Source: Elusimicrobiales bacterium
GTDB taxonomy: Bacteria; Elusimicrobiota; Elusimicrobia; Elusimicrobiales; UBA9959
Reading direction: 5' to 3'
NCBI GenBank assembly: GCA_028688015.1
Contig: JAQTZB010000002.1
Span: 124,001 to 188,000 of the forward strand
DNA length: 64,000 bases
Shown here one piece after another: positions 26,711-35,370 of the stretch (position 1 is the stretch's first letter; each line of letters begins with the position of its first letter). A program made the translations under genes and the position numbers. Below the pieces are notes generated by a model, which saw nothing but the letters and a program-made list of their open reading frames with translations, made no database searches and was not told the origin of the DNA.

Positions 26711-27646
26711 CTATTTCGCCAGCCGGCAGATGTCTCCGGCCCTGGCGCCGCCGCCGGCCGCCTTAGAGAGCCTGGCGATGGAGCAGTCCCCGCCCTCGCC
26801 GCAGTAGCGCTCCACCTCGGCGCGGCCCAGGTACTCCTCGCGGTGGCCGATCACCAGGTTGCTGCGCGGGTCGCGGATCTCGGCGCCCTGGCGGTAGCAG
26901 TCCAGGTCCAGGCCTTCCTTAACTCCGGAATCCAGCCCCGCGTTGAGGTAGAGTTCATCCCCGGAAGCGTCCGCTATCATGCAGGACCAGGGTTTCTTGT
27001 TGAGCTGGCTGGCGGCGTTGGTGACGAACTGCACCAGCGCGGCGCGCAGCGCCTCGCCCTCGAGCGTCTCGTCGTAGCCGCCCTTGGTGCCCATGCCCAG
27101 GAAAGAGCCCTTGGTGGACTTGGCGCGGCCCTTGCCCGAGTCGGCGAGTATCACCTGGCCGCTCTGCACATCCACCAGGCGCAGGTCCACGGCCACCTCG
27201 GCCACCTGGCTCTTCGACTGCGTTATCAGGTAATCGGAGCCCTCTTTCTTGACGCCGAACTGGGAGACGGAGCCGAGCACTATGGCCTCGAGACCCAGCA
27301 CCTGGCCGACCTTCACGGCCGTGGCGGAGTCCACCAGGCCGCCGCCCTGCAGTTTCTGCTCGGCGAGGATCTTCTCCATGCGGTCGCGCTCCACCACGAT
27401 AAACTTGCCGGATTTGACCAGCTCGGTCACCAGGATGTCGGAGGCGGCGCCGCCCAAACGGCCCTGGCCGTAGGCGGACTTGTTCTCGAACTCCACCACG
27501 CCCACGCGGCGCTTGGGCCCGGTATACTTGGAAGTCACCTTCTCGGTTTCGTCCACGCTCAGCGTCTGCCGGCTCTTGACCGACTTGGAAGGCGCGCAGG
27601 CCGCCGTAAACACCAGGGCCGCCGCCAGCAATTTGAATTTATTCAT
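26711..27646 (-). CDS. CsgG/HfaB-family outer-membrane lipoprotein
   Basis: 311 residues with a lipoprotein signal, lipobox TAAC near residue 17. The CsgG-like domain shows RRVGVVEFENKSAYGQGRLG, ILVTELVKSGKFIVVERDRMEKILAEQ split across residues 65-100, GQVLGLEAIVLGSVSQFG and VDVQSGQVILADSGKGRA. The last 70 residues carry Cys residues outside the CsgG core. CsgG proteins form outer-membrane secretion pores or related structures. It is the last of three consecutive lipoprotein genes, 18 bases after the GNA1162-like gene, with a GGAGG site. Confidence 0.85.
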   Translation of the reverse strand: MNKFKLLAAALVFTAACAPSKSVKSRQTLSVDETEKVTSKYTGPKRRVGVVEFENKSAYGQGRLGGAASDILVTELVKSGKFIVVERDRMEKILAEQKLQGGGLVDSATAVKVGQVLGLEAIVLGSVSQFGVKKEGSDYLITQSKSQVAEVAVDLRLVDVQSGQVILADSGKGRAKSTKGSFLGMGTKGGYDETLEGEALRAALVQFVTNAASQLNKKPWSCMIADASGDELYLNAGLDSGVKEGLDLDCYRQGAEIRDPRSNLVIGHREEYLGRAEVERYCGEGGDCSIARLSKAAGGGARAGDICRLAK

Positions 27647-27664
27647 CTTAGCCTCCGTTGTTCC

Positions 27665-28276
27665 CTACCTGCGCGGCAGGCGGTCCAGCGCCTTGCCGGC
27701 CGCCGTCTCCGCCTCCCGCTTCAGCGGGGTCTTCAGAATATTCTGCACCAGCTTCACCGCGAGCTGCTCGACGAAAGCCGCCTTGGCCTCGTCAGCGTTG
27801 GTAAATATTTTATAGTCCTTGCCCGACCCCGTGCCCTCGTAAAGGGTCTCGCCCGTGGCGGCGGAGACCAGTTTAACTTTGAGGACCACTGACTTGCGCA
27901 CCACGAAGCCCAGGTTCTGGAAGGTGAAATCTTCCACGTCCCCGTAGCAGAGCAGGTCCGCCCCCAGCGCCTTGCCTATCTCTTCCGGCTTGAACGCCGG
28001 CAGCTGCCCGCCGTCCACCACACCCAGCGCCCGCAGCTTCTCGTCCGTCTCGCCCTCCGGCAGCGGCGGGTAGCCGCGCCGGCTGAAATTTTCCGCGGCC
28101 AGCTTCCGCAGGATGTCGGACGCGTCCACCGCCGTGCTCTGGTTGTCGAACGGCAGCACCGCCACGCGCGCGTCTGGGGCCGTCCTCAGCGACGGGGACA
28201 CCAGGTAGGCGCTCCCCCCGGCGCAGCCGCAAGCCGCGGCCAGCAGGAGCGCCAGGGCGGCCTGGCGGGAGGCCAC
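27665..28276 (-). CDS. GNA1162-like (DUF799) lipoprotein
   Basis: 203 residues from a GTG start, with a lipoprotein signal (lipobox near AACGC, residue about 15-19). Core text RVAVLPFDNQSTAVDASDIL, RRGYPPLPEGETDEKLRALG, IGKALGADLLCYGDVEDF and VVLKVKLVSAATGETLYEGTG matches the DUF799/GNA1162 fold seen beside CsgG homologues. It is a putative outer-membrane-associated component of the same assembly as its neighbours. It lies 2 bases after the preceding lipoprotein gene. Confidence 0.75.
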   Translation of the reverse strand: MASRQAALALLLAAACGCAGGSAYLVSPSLRTAPDARVAVLPFDNQSTAVDASDILRKLAAENFSRRGYPPLPEGETDEKLRALGVVDGGQLPAFKPEEIGKALGADLLCYGDVEDFTFQNLGFVVRKSVVLKVKLVSAATGETLYEGTGSGKDYKIFTNADEAKAAFVEQLAVKLVQNILKTPLKREAETAAGKALDRLPRR

Positions 28277-28278
28277 TC

Positions 28279-29376
28279 TTACCTCGGCAGCGAGAAGACC
28301 ACTTCGTGCGGCCCCGCTGCCTCCAACTCCAGGCCCAGCGAGTCGCCCCGCAGCACCATGCTGGCGAATTCCTGCGGGTCCGGGCGACGCGGCACGGCCG
28401 AAAAGACGGCCGCACCCTCGGCAAAACTTTCCAGCCGCAGGGCGCGCAGGTCCACGCGCTGCAGCTGGGCCTTGATCTTCTCTGCGGCCTCCAGGCCGGC
28501 GACGCCGAAGATTTTCAGTTTAATGGGCGCGTCGGCCTTCAGCAGGCGCTCGGCCTTGACGGCGGCGTCCTGGGCCAGCAGCTCGCCCGCCGAGATCAGC
28601 GCCTTGGCGAAGGAGGCGGCCTCGGAGGCGTCTATGCCGTTGGCCTGGCTGGAAAGCGCCAGCACTTCGCGGCCGCTCTTAACATCGTAAGCCCTGAGCG
28701 CGGCCTCCGACCTGGAAGGATAAAAACCGGTGCTGAACCCAGCGCCCGAAGGCGCGGCCGAGGCGGAGACGCAGAACAGCAGGTCCGCGCCGGTCGCGGC
28801 CGCGGCGGCCAGCAGGCCGGAATCCGGCCCGGCGAGCAGCGCGGGGTCGGAAGCGAAAGGGTAGTCCTTTATGGTGATCGCGGAGCGGCGGGCGAAGGTC
28901 TCGCGGAAGGCCTTGTCGAAGGCCTTGTCGGGCGCGCCCCGCAGCGCGAAGGCGGCGGAGAGCCCGGAGGCCCCGGGGCCGGCCAGGTTCAGCCCGCGCA
29001 GCGCGGAGGCCACCTTGTCGTGCTGCACCCACGCGCGGACCTCGACGCGGTAATTGGCCCCGTCGCGGCCCTCGGAAAGGATCTTGCGCTTGGCCACGTA
29101 GAGCTGCGGCGCCTTCAGCAGGCCTATCTCCAGCACGCCGGAGCTTTCGGCCCGCGTGTCTTCGTCCAGGAAGAGCTCGGCCGCTCGGCGCACGGCGTTC
29201 TTCTCGGCGTCCAGCGCCGCGCGTTCACGCGAGGCGCCCAGGTCCCGCTCGTCGAAGGCGCCGGCGCCCTCGGCCGTCAGCGGCTCGGGCTCGGCTTTGT
29301 AGGCTCCCGGGGCCGGCGCGGTGGCGCACGCCGCCGCGAGCAGCAGCGGAACTAGGATCAGGGCTGAATTTTTCAT
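28279..29376 (-). CDS. Lipoprotein with LPP20/FlgT-like N-terminal segment
   Basis: 365 residues with lipobox AAAC (Cys near residue 17). The segment RERAALDAEKNAVRRAAELFL near 50, followed by a beta region (APQLYVAKRKILSEGRDGA), resembles the LPP20/FlgT N-domain that accompanies CsgG-like proteins. The middle (AFDKAFRETFARRSAITIKDYP, LLAAAAATGADLLFCVSAS) and the C-terminus (APIKLKIFGVAGLEAAEKIKAQ) look like further alpha/beta lipoprotein domains. Function is unknown; gene order with the DUF799 and CsgG genes suggests one outer-membrane complex. Confidence 0.6.
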   Translation of the reverse strand: MKNSALILVPLLLAAACATAPAPGAYKAEPEPLTAEGAGAFDERDLGASRERAALDAEKNAVRRAAELFLDEDTRAESSGVLEIGLLKAPQLYVAKRKILSEGRDGANYRVEVRAWVQHDKVASALRGLNLAGPGASGLSAAFALRGAPDKAFDKAFRETFARRSAITIKDYPFASDPALLAGPDSGLLAAAAATGADLLFCVSASAAPSGAGFSTGFYPSRSEAALRAYDVKSGREVLALSSQANGIDASEAASFAKALISAGELLAQDAAVKAERLLKADAPIKLKIFGVAGLEAAEKIKAQLQRVDLRALRLESFAEGAAVFSAVPRRPDPQEFASMVLRGDSLGLELEAAGPHEVVFSLPR

Positions 29377-29394
29377 GGCTCCCCCTTGCTGGAA

Positions 29395-31332
29395 CTAGGC
29401 ATCCTTAATCGTCTTGGCCACCGGCAGCGCGAAGCAGAACTTGCAGCCTTTGCCCGGCTTGGACTCCAGCCAGATCTTGCCGCCGTGCTTCTCCACCACG
29501 GACTTGGAGATGGCCAGGCCCAGGCCGGTGCCCGGCACCTGGTTAACGCTGGTCCTGCCTCGGTAAAATTTGTCGAACACCAGCTTCTGCTCCTCTGCCG
29601 GGATGCCGGGGCCGTTGTCCTCGACGCAGACCACCACGACCTCGCCCTTCTCCACGCCGGTCACCTTCACGAGCGAGCCCTTGCCTGAATACTTGATGGC
29701 GTTGATGACCAGGTTGTCTATCACCTGGCCGATCCAGCGCGTATCGGCGTTCACCTGCGGCAGCCCCTTGGGCGCCTCGTTGCGCAGGTCCACGCCGGTT
29801 TCCTTCGCCTTCAGGAGCATCGTGGAAACGGAAACGCGCACCAGCTCGGCCAGGTCCACCCGGCCCAGCTCCATCTCCACCTTGCCGCCCAGGCGCGACA
29901 GGTCGAGCAGGTTGGTGATCAGGCTGGTCAGGCGGTTGACCGACTGGTCGGTGACGTTGAGAAAATTGGTCTGCTGCTCGTTGAGCGGCCCCACTTCGCC
30001 GCTGAGGATCACCGAGACGAAGCCCTTGATGGTGGTCAGCGGCGTCTTCAGCTCGTGGCTGACGGTGGCCAGGAACTCGTCCTTCATCTTGTTGAGCTGG
30101 CCCAGCTCCTGCGCGGTCTTGGAGAGGTTCTCGTAGAGCGTGAACATCTCTATGATGATCGCCAGCTCGTCGGCGATGATCGAGAGGAACTCCAGCTGGT
30201 CCGGCGTGAAGAAATCCTTGCGGCGGCTGCCCACGCGCATCACGCCGATAATGCGGTCGTGCAGAGAGATCGGCACTATCATCAGCGAGTGGATCTCCCA
30301 GAGCTTGGCGTAGCGGGTCAGCACGTCGGGGTCGTCCTGCGCGTCGTCGGTGATGAACGGCTTGCGGGAGAGGAAGGTGCGCACCGAGGCGCTGGCCTGG
30401 TTGCTGACGGGGATGCTGTAGTGCATGCGGTCCTCGTCGGAAATTCCGTAGGCTCCGGGGCTGACCACCAGCTCGTTCCTGGCCTCGTCGAAGAGCAGCG
30501 TGGCGACCACGTCGGCCTCCATCATCTTGGCCACGATGTTGAGGATGGAAGAGCAGCCGCTCTGCGCGTCCTTGTCGGGGCCGGCCGCCTTGGTGACCAC
30601 CTCGTAGAGCGCCTTGCGCTCCTTTGCGCGCTGGATCAGCCGCGAGCCGGCCACGTCGAGCTCTTTCACCACGGCGTTGACCTCGCTCTTGAGCTGGTCC
30701 GCCTCCTTCTTCAGCGAAAAAAGCTTGTCGGAGACCCTGGAGATGGACGAGAGCTGGGAAGCCACGAAGCGCAGGTAGGGCTGCGCCGTGTCGAAAGGCG
30801 CCGGGGCCGGCGCCCCGAACAGGATGAGCCGCTCGGGCGCCCCGGCGGCGGGGCGGAACGGGCACATCAGCGCGGCCTTGATCCCGAAGATGGAGAACAG
30901 TTCCTCCATCCCTGCATAGTCGCCCGCGCGCACATCGTCGAAGCGCAGCAGCTCGCCCTCGGCGGAGCTGCGGTCGAGCGCGCTCCACTTGTAGGAGGTC
31001 AGCAGCTTGGGTTCGGCCTTGAAATGCTTGAGGTAGTTCACCAGGCGCCACTGCCCGGCGCCCTTCTCGAACAGCAGGATGGAGCTGTCGGGAAAGGCCT
31101 TGTGCAGCTTGATGAGGTAGTAGTTGGTGATGTCGCCGTAATGCTCGGGCTGCTCGGGGGCGTAGGCGCGCTCCATGGTCTCGCGCGCGAAGGTGGTGAA
31201 CTCGGCCAGCGCCTTCTGCGAGGCGCGCAGCGCGGCCTCCTTCGGCAGCACGTCGCGGAACCTGAGATACCAGTAGGCGCCGAACGCGCCCGCCGCTCCC
31301 AGGACTCCCGCGCCTACGAGTTCTTGCAGCAT
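29395..31332 (-). CDS. GAF-domain sensor histidine kinase
   Basis: 645 residues. One N-terminal TM helix (about 4-25) is followed by a GAF-like region (about 45-200), a coiled coil (about 200-245) and a second GAF domain (about 245-395). HisKA has the phospho-His in ATVSHELKTPLTTIKG (His about 426). HATPase_c has an N-box in NLVINAIKYSG, G1 in VEDNGPGIP and G2 in GTGLGLAISKSVVEKHGG. It lies one base after the DnaA-like ATPase gene, so the two are probably coexpressed. No receiver gene is adjacent, although a lone receiver is encoded divergently from mtaB at 37672. Confidence 0.93.
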   Translation of the reverse strand: MLQELVGAGVLGAAGAFGAYWYLRFRDVLPKEAALRASQKALAEFTTFARETMERAYAPEQPEHYGDITNYYLIKLHKAFPDSSILLFEKGAGQWRLVNYLKHFKAEPKLLTSYKWSALDRSSAEGELLRFDDVRAGDYAGMEELFSIFGIKAALMCPFRPAAGAPERLILFGAPAPAPFDTAQPYLRFVASQLSSISRVSDKLFSLKKEADQLKSEVNAVVKELDVAGSRLIQRAKERKALYEVVTKAAGPDKDAQSGCSSILNIVAKMMEADVVATLLFDEARNELVVSPGAYGISDEDRMHYSIPVSNQASASVRTFLSRKPFITDDAQDDPDVLTRYAKLWEIHSLMIVPISLHDRIIGVMRVGSRRKDFFTPDQLEFLSIIADELAIIIEMFTLYENLSKTAQELGQLNKMKDEFLATVSHELKTPLTTIKGFVSVILSGEVGPLNEQQTNFLNVTDQSVNRLTSLITNLLDLSRLGGKVEMELGRVDLAELVRVSVSTMLLKAKETGVDLRNEAPKGLPQVNADTRWIGQVIDNLVINAIKYSGKGSLVKVTGVEKGEVVVVCVEDNGPGIPAEEQKLVFDKFYRGRTSVNQVPGTGLGLAISKSVVEKHGGKIWLESKPGKGCKFCFALPVAKTIKDA

Positions 31333-31333
31333 C

Positions 31334-33313
31334 TCAGATCAGGTCCATCAGCATCTTGGCGTACGCCGCCTTGGATTTCAGCTTGTCGCAGGGCAGCCAG
31401 GTGCCCCGGACCAGGAAGCTGTCGAGTATCTTGAAAGTGATGTGGCGGAACTCCGCCTCCTGCGAGCCCAGCGCGGAGGTGGGCTGGGGCCCCAGGATGA
31501 TGGCGCCGTTCACGTTGCGCTCGCTGGCGTAGTTGCCTATCTTGAACGGGATGCCGTAAAGTTCGTCGGAGTTGTACTCCTCTATGAAGACCTGGCTCCA
31601 CTCGGTGTTCAGGCCCAGCTCTTTGGCGCGCTCGTGCAGCATGAACAGCGCGAAATCCGCCTCGCGCCTCATCCCCTTCGGGTAGAAGATGCCCCACTTG
31701 AACCAGGCGCTTTCGGACTGGGCCGGCTGCCAGACGGAGACGTGGTGAGTGTCCTCCTCGGTGAGCGCGGCGTCCACGGCGGTCTCGCCGTAGCCCAGCA
31801 GCGTGTCCAGTAGCTGCGCGTGCGAGGCGCTGTTCATGGCGTTGACTATGAACTTCTCCAGCTTCTTCATGTCGTCGAGGGTCTTGGCCACTTCGTTGAA
31901 CGGCATGGGACCCGACGCGAAGATGGCGGTCATCTCCTCTTCGGAAAGTTTGACCTCCAGCCCCTGCATCAGCTGGGCGAGGATGGCCTTGTAGGCCTGG
32001 GTGGCGGGCAGTTTCAGGTCCACCATCCAGCCCTGCGTGAACTGGAAGCCCACCGCGTCCTCCAGCCCCGACAGCGACTTGGGCGGGAAGACCGAGGTGA
32101 CCACCACCTGCTTGTTCTGCGCTACGAAGTCATTGAGCCACTTGGAAATATATTTCTTATTTGCCTCGGAGACCATCAGCAGGTGCACGTCGTCGATAAT
32201 GAGCACCTTGACCTTGGCGAACATCTCCTCCAGCCGGGCGATGCCGCCTTCCTTGATGGCCAGTTCCACGCCCTTGGAGAGCTTGATACCGTCGGTAACG
32301 AAGATGTTGCTCTGGCCGATGGAGGCCGAGAGGCCGTAGGAGATGGAATTAACGAAATGGGTCTTGCCGGTGCCGGGGGTGCCGAAGACCAGCAGCGGGT
32401 TATAGATCACGCCGGGGTTCTCCACCACGGCCATCGCGGCCGCGTGGGCGAAGCGGTTATGCGAGCCGGCGATCAGCGTCTGGAAGCTGTAGGTCGGGAT
32501 CAGCGGCAGCTCCATGGACCACCTGGCCTTGATGCGGGCGGAAGCGGTAGGGGCCGGCGCCGCGGCCGGGGCCGCGGCCTCCGCGACGGGCTCTTCGCGC
32601 TTCATGCGCGTGGTGGCCGAAGGCACGAAATTCATCCCGGTCCGCCGCCCGGTAGCGGCGGGGTTGTCGGCTTTTGCGGCTATGGCCGGGATCTCCGGCA
32701 GCGCGGGCGCGGGTTTGGGCGGTTCCGCCGGCCTGGGGGCGGGCTGCGGCGCCGGGGCGGGCGCGGGCTTGGGCGGCTCGGCGCGCGGCGCCGGCTGCGG
32801 CGCGGGGGCCTGGGCGGGCGGCCTGGCAAAGGGCGGGATATTGGGCTGCGGGGCGGGCGCGGGGGCCGGTTTCTGCGGCTCCGCCTTGGGTGCCGGCGCG
32901 GGGGACTGGGCCGGCGGCCTGGCAAAGGGCGGGAGATCGGGCTGCGGGGCGGGCGCGGGGGCCGGTTTCTGCGGCTCCGCCCTGGGCGCCGGCGCGGGCG
33001 CTGGTTCCAGTTTCAGTTTCGGCTTCGGGGTATCGAAAGGCGCCGGCTCGTCCCCGAACGAGTCGTCCTCGGCGGCGGCCGGCCCGCTGAGCTCGGAGGT
33101 GACGGCTTTCAGCTTCTTCATCGTATCCATTTCCAGCTTGGACAGGTAGATGAGGAAATCGAACTCGCCGGAGGTCTTTTCGGGACGCGAACAGACGGAG
33201 CCGAGCTTCTTGACGATCATGAAGATGTCTTTCATCTCCCCTTTGATCAAGAGCTTGTGCCGGCTTGGATTTTTATCCGTCGGCGCCGGGGCCACGTCCC
33301 ATTTTTTCAGCAT
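31334..33313 (-). CDS. DnaA-like AAA+ ATPase with Pro/Ala-rich linker, not DnaA
   Basis: 659 residues in three parts. Residues 1-80 form a small alpha/beta-looking domain. Residues 90-255 are a Pro/Ala linker with repeats of about 30 residues built on PAPAPQP and PPFARPPAQ. Residues 275-490 match the DnaA ATPase: YSFQTLIAGSHNRFAHAAA, YNPLLVFGTPGTGKTHFVNS with Walker A at about 311-319, and Walker B LIIDDVHLL at about 371-379. The last 170 residues contain no DnaA DNA-binding helix-turn-helix but a different domain (FFIEEY-like, VNGAIILGPQPTSALG). It lies 1 base from the kinase gene and 3 from the preceding low-complexity gene. Confidence 0.8.
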   Translation of the reverse strand: MLKKWDVAPAPTDKNPSRHKLLIKGEMKDIFMIVKKLGSVCSRPEKTSGEFDFLIYLSKLEMDTMKKLKAVTSELSGPAAAEDDSFGDEPAPFDTPKPKLKLEPAPAPAPRAEPQKPAPAPAPQPDLPPFARPPAQSPAPAPKAEPQKPAPAPAPQPNIPPFARPPAQAPAPQPAPRAEPPKPAPAPAPQPAPRPAEPPKPAPALPEIPAIAAKADNPAATGRRTGMNFVPSATTRMKREEPVAEAAAPAAAPAPTASARIKARWSMELPLIPTYSFQTLIAGSHNRFAHAAAMAVVENPGVIYNPLLVFGTPGTGKTHFVNSISYGLSASIGQSNIFVTDGIKLSKGVELAIKEGGIARLEEMFAKVKVLIIDDVHLLMVSEANKKYISKWLNDFVAQNKQVVVTSVFPPKSLSGLEDAVGFQFTQGWMVDLKLPATQAYKAILAQLMQGLEVKLSEEEMTAIFASGPMPFNEVAKTLDDMKKLEKFIVNAMNSASHAQLLDTLLGYGETAVDAALTEEDTHHVSVWQPAQSESAWFKWGIFYPKGMRREADFALFMLHERAKELGLNTEWSQVFIEEYNSDELYGIPFKIGNYASERNVNGAIILGPQPTSALGSQEAEFRHITFKILDSFLVRGTWLPCDKLKSKAAYAKMLMDLI

Positions 33314-33316
33314 AGT

Positions 33317-35332
33317 TTACCGCACTATCAGGTCCGTCACCAGGTCCAGCGCCGCGGAATGGCTGAACGAAGAAGAATCATAATACCTGAAGAAGCCGTT
33401 GGCGGCGGAAACGACGTTCTCGATCTCGGAGACTTTGTCCGCCGGCACGTTCCCGAGGCAGACCAGGCCCTGCGCCCCGCATTCCGCCGCGGACTGCTGC
33501 AGGAAGTTAGGGTTCACGTCGGGGTCGCACTCCCTGACCGCGGCGCGTTTGATGTACATCGGCTTGGTGGCCGACTTCAGGCAGATGGCGTCCAGTTCGG
33601 CCAGCACCGTGGCGCAGAGGGCCTTGTCCTCCATTGAATAGACGAACATCAGCGAGCGCACGCGCTCGGCCGGGATCCCCTCCGGGACCGGCCTGGCGGC
33701 CAGACTTTCCAGGTCGCCGGCCTGGGCCCTGGAAGTAGAGGAGGGCGCGGCCTGGAAAATGACCGTCTTCTCCTCGTCTCCGGAGCCGCCCCGCGGCGCT
33801 ACCACTAAAGTCTCGTCGCCCGAGGGCGTTGATCCGCCGCCGAGCTCGACACCGGAGCCGCCTGGCAGGGTTTCGTCCGCGCCGGACGGCCCGGCCTCCG
33901 CCGGCTGGGGCGAGCCCAGGCCAAGGGAGGAAGAGAGTTCTATACCGCCGGCCTCCGGCGCGGCCGCCGGCTGCGGCTCAGCGGCGGGAGTTTCCCCGGC
34001 TGAAGGATCGGGGAAGCCCTGGAAAGCGCCGAACTGCGGGCCCGCCTCCGCGGCAGGCTCCTGGTTCAGGCTGATGCCGCCTTCCGGAGCTGGCGGCTGT
34101 TCGCCCGGCAGTTCCAGGCGCAGCGTCTCGCCGCCGGCGTCGGCCGGGGGCGTGGGAGAAGAGGGCTCAAAGCTGAGGGTCTCCGCGCCGGCGGCGGCCG
34201 AAGGCATGGGCGAGGTCGGCTCCAGATTGAGCGTCTCGCCGCTGGCGTCGGCCGTGGGCATGGAAGAAGAGGGTTCAAGACTGAGGGTTTCCGCGCCGGC
34301 GTCGGCCGAAGGCATGGGCGAAGAATTCTCCGGGCTGAGGGCTTCGGCGCCGGCCTCGGCGGCGGGCAGGGCCTGAGGGGCCTCGCCGCCGGCGTCCGCG
34401 TTTACCGGAGGCTGCTCCTCTTCCGGCTGGGAGGAGTCTATCACGAAAGCGTCAAAAGCGCTCCCCACCTGCGGCTGCGGTTCGGGGCCAGTTTCATTTT
34501 GAGGAAGCCCGGGGGTTTCCTCGCTGGGGATTTCTTTATTCTCCACTATATTCACCTCGTCCGTCGCCGGCTCAACTTCGGGCAGGGCCTCCGGCGCAGG
34601 GCCGTCCGACTGCTCCGCCGGCTGGTCGCCGCCCTGCGGTGCGGCGTCGGCGGGCTGGAGCTCCGGGGCGGCTTTGCCGCCCTCGGACATCTGTATCAGC
34701 GCGTCTATGTCGGGGATACCGAAATCCCTGGTGTTCTCAAAGGCGGGCAGGGCCGCCTGCGGGGCCTCCGCCGGGGCTGTTTCAGCGGGGGGCGTGAATT
34801 CGGAAATGGAAAGCGAAGGGCCGGACGCGGACGCGGCGGCGGGCTTTTCCTGCGGAGGCTCGAGGGGCGAGCCTGAAAGCTTGGCCGGTCCGGCGGACGG
34901 CTCGGGCTCGGCGTCCTGGCCGAACATGAAATCGCCAAGGCTCTGCGGGGCGAGGGCCTCGGGCGCGGCGGGCTCCGCCGCGGCCTCGGGTTCGGGCTCG
35001 GGTTGAGGAGCGCCCTCGCCCAGTCCGGCGAAAGGCTGAAGGATAATGGTCTTGTCCCCGTCCTGCGCCGGCTCGGCCGCCGCGGGTTCGGGCTCTCCCT
35101 CGGAGAGGCCGGGGAAGGGAGGCAGCACCACGGTTTTGTCGGCGTCCGCGGCCGGCGGTTCCTGCGCGGGCGCGGGCTCCGGCAAGGGTTCGGGCCGGGG
35201 CTTGGGGGATTCCTCGGGCTGCAGCTCCGGCATCTTTATGCCGTCGAGGATGGACGGCATCTTGTTGAGCAGTCCGTTCAGATCCGAAAGGATCTCGTCG
35301 ATAGATTCTTTTTTCTTGTCTTTCCCTTCCAT
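33317..35332 (-). CDS. Acidic Pro/Ala/Glu-rich protein with 18-residue repeats and a folded C-terminus
   Basis: 671 residues from the ATG at 35332; a GTG two codons upstream is also possible. The start (EGKDKKKESIDEILSDLNGLL) is helical. The next 500 residues are low-complexity and rich in P, E, A, S and G. They contain four tandem 18-residue units of the type PMPSADAGAETLSLEPSS. The last 120 residues (RVRSLMFVYSMEDKALCATV, AQGLVCLGNVPADKVSEIE) look like a compact alpha/beta domain. No signal or TM is seen, so it is likely cytoplasmic. The family is not recognised. Coupling to the AAA+ gene suggests a partner or adaptor. Confidence 0.65.
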   Translation of the reverse strand: MEGKDKKKESIDEILSDLNGLLNKMPSILDGIKMPELQPEESPKPRPEPLPEPAPAQEPPAADADKTVVLPPFPGLSEGEPEPAAAEPAQDGDKTIILQPFAGLGEGAPQPEPEPEAAAEPAAPEALAPQSLGDFMFGQDAEPEPSAGPAKLSGSPLEPPQEKPAAASASGPSLSISEFTPPAETAPAEAPQAALPAFENTRDFGIPDIDALIQMSEGGKAAPELQPADAAPQGGDQPAEQSDGPAPEALPEVEPATDEVNIVENKEIPSEETPGLPQNETGPEPQPQVGSAFDAFVIDSSQPEEEQPPVNADAGGEAPQALPAAEAGAEALSPENSSPMPSADAGAETLSLEPSSSMPTADASGETLNLEPTSPMPSAAAGAETLSFEPSSPTPPADAGGETLRLELPGEQPPAPEGGISLNQEPAAEAGPQFGAFQGFPDPSAGETPAAEPQPAAAPEAGGIELSSSLGLGSPQPAEAGPSGADETLPGGSGVELGGGSTPSGDETLVVAPRGGSGDEEKTVIFQAAPSSTSRAQAGDLESLAARPVPEGIPAERVRSLMFVYSMEDKALCATVLAELDAICLKSATKPMYIKRAAVRECDPDVNPNFLQQSAAECGAQGLVCLGNVPADKVSEIENVVSAANGFFRYYDSSSFSHSAALDLVTDLIVR
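34103..34318 (-). repeat. Four tandem 54-base coding repeats
   Basis: In frame within the acidic low-complexity gene, four units of 54 bases encode 18 residues each. The pattern is P-x-P-[ST]-A-x-A-[GS]-[AG]-E-T-L-x-[LF]-E-x-[SP]-[SG]. The fixed E-T-L and L-E positions suggest a repeated short binding motif. Confidence 0.75.
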
Positions 35333-35370
35333 AAGCACCCGCCCCCACCCCAGTTAATTATATACGCGCG

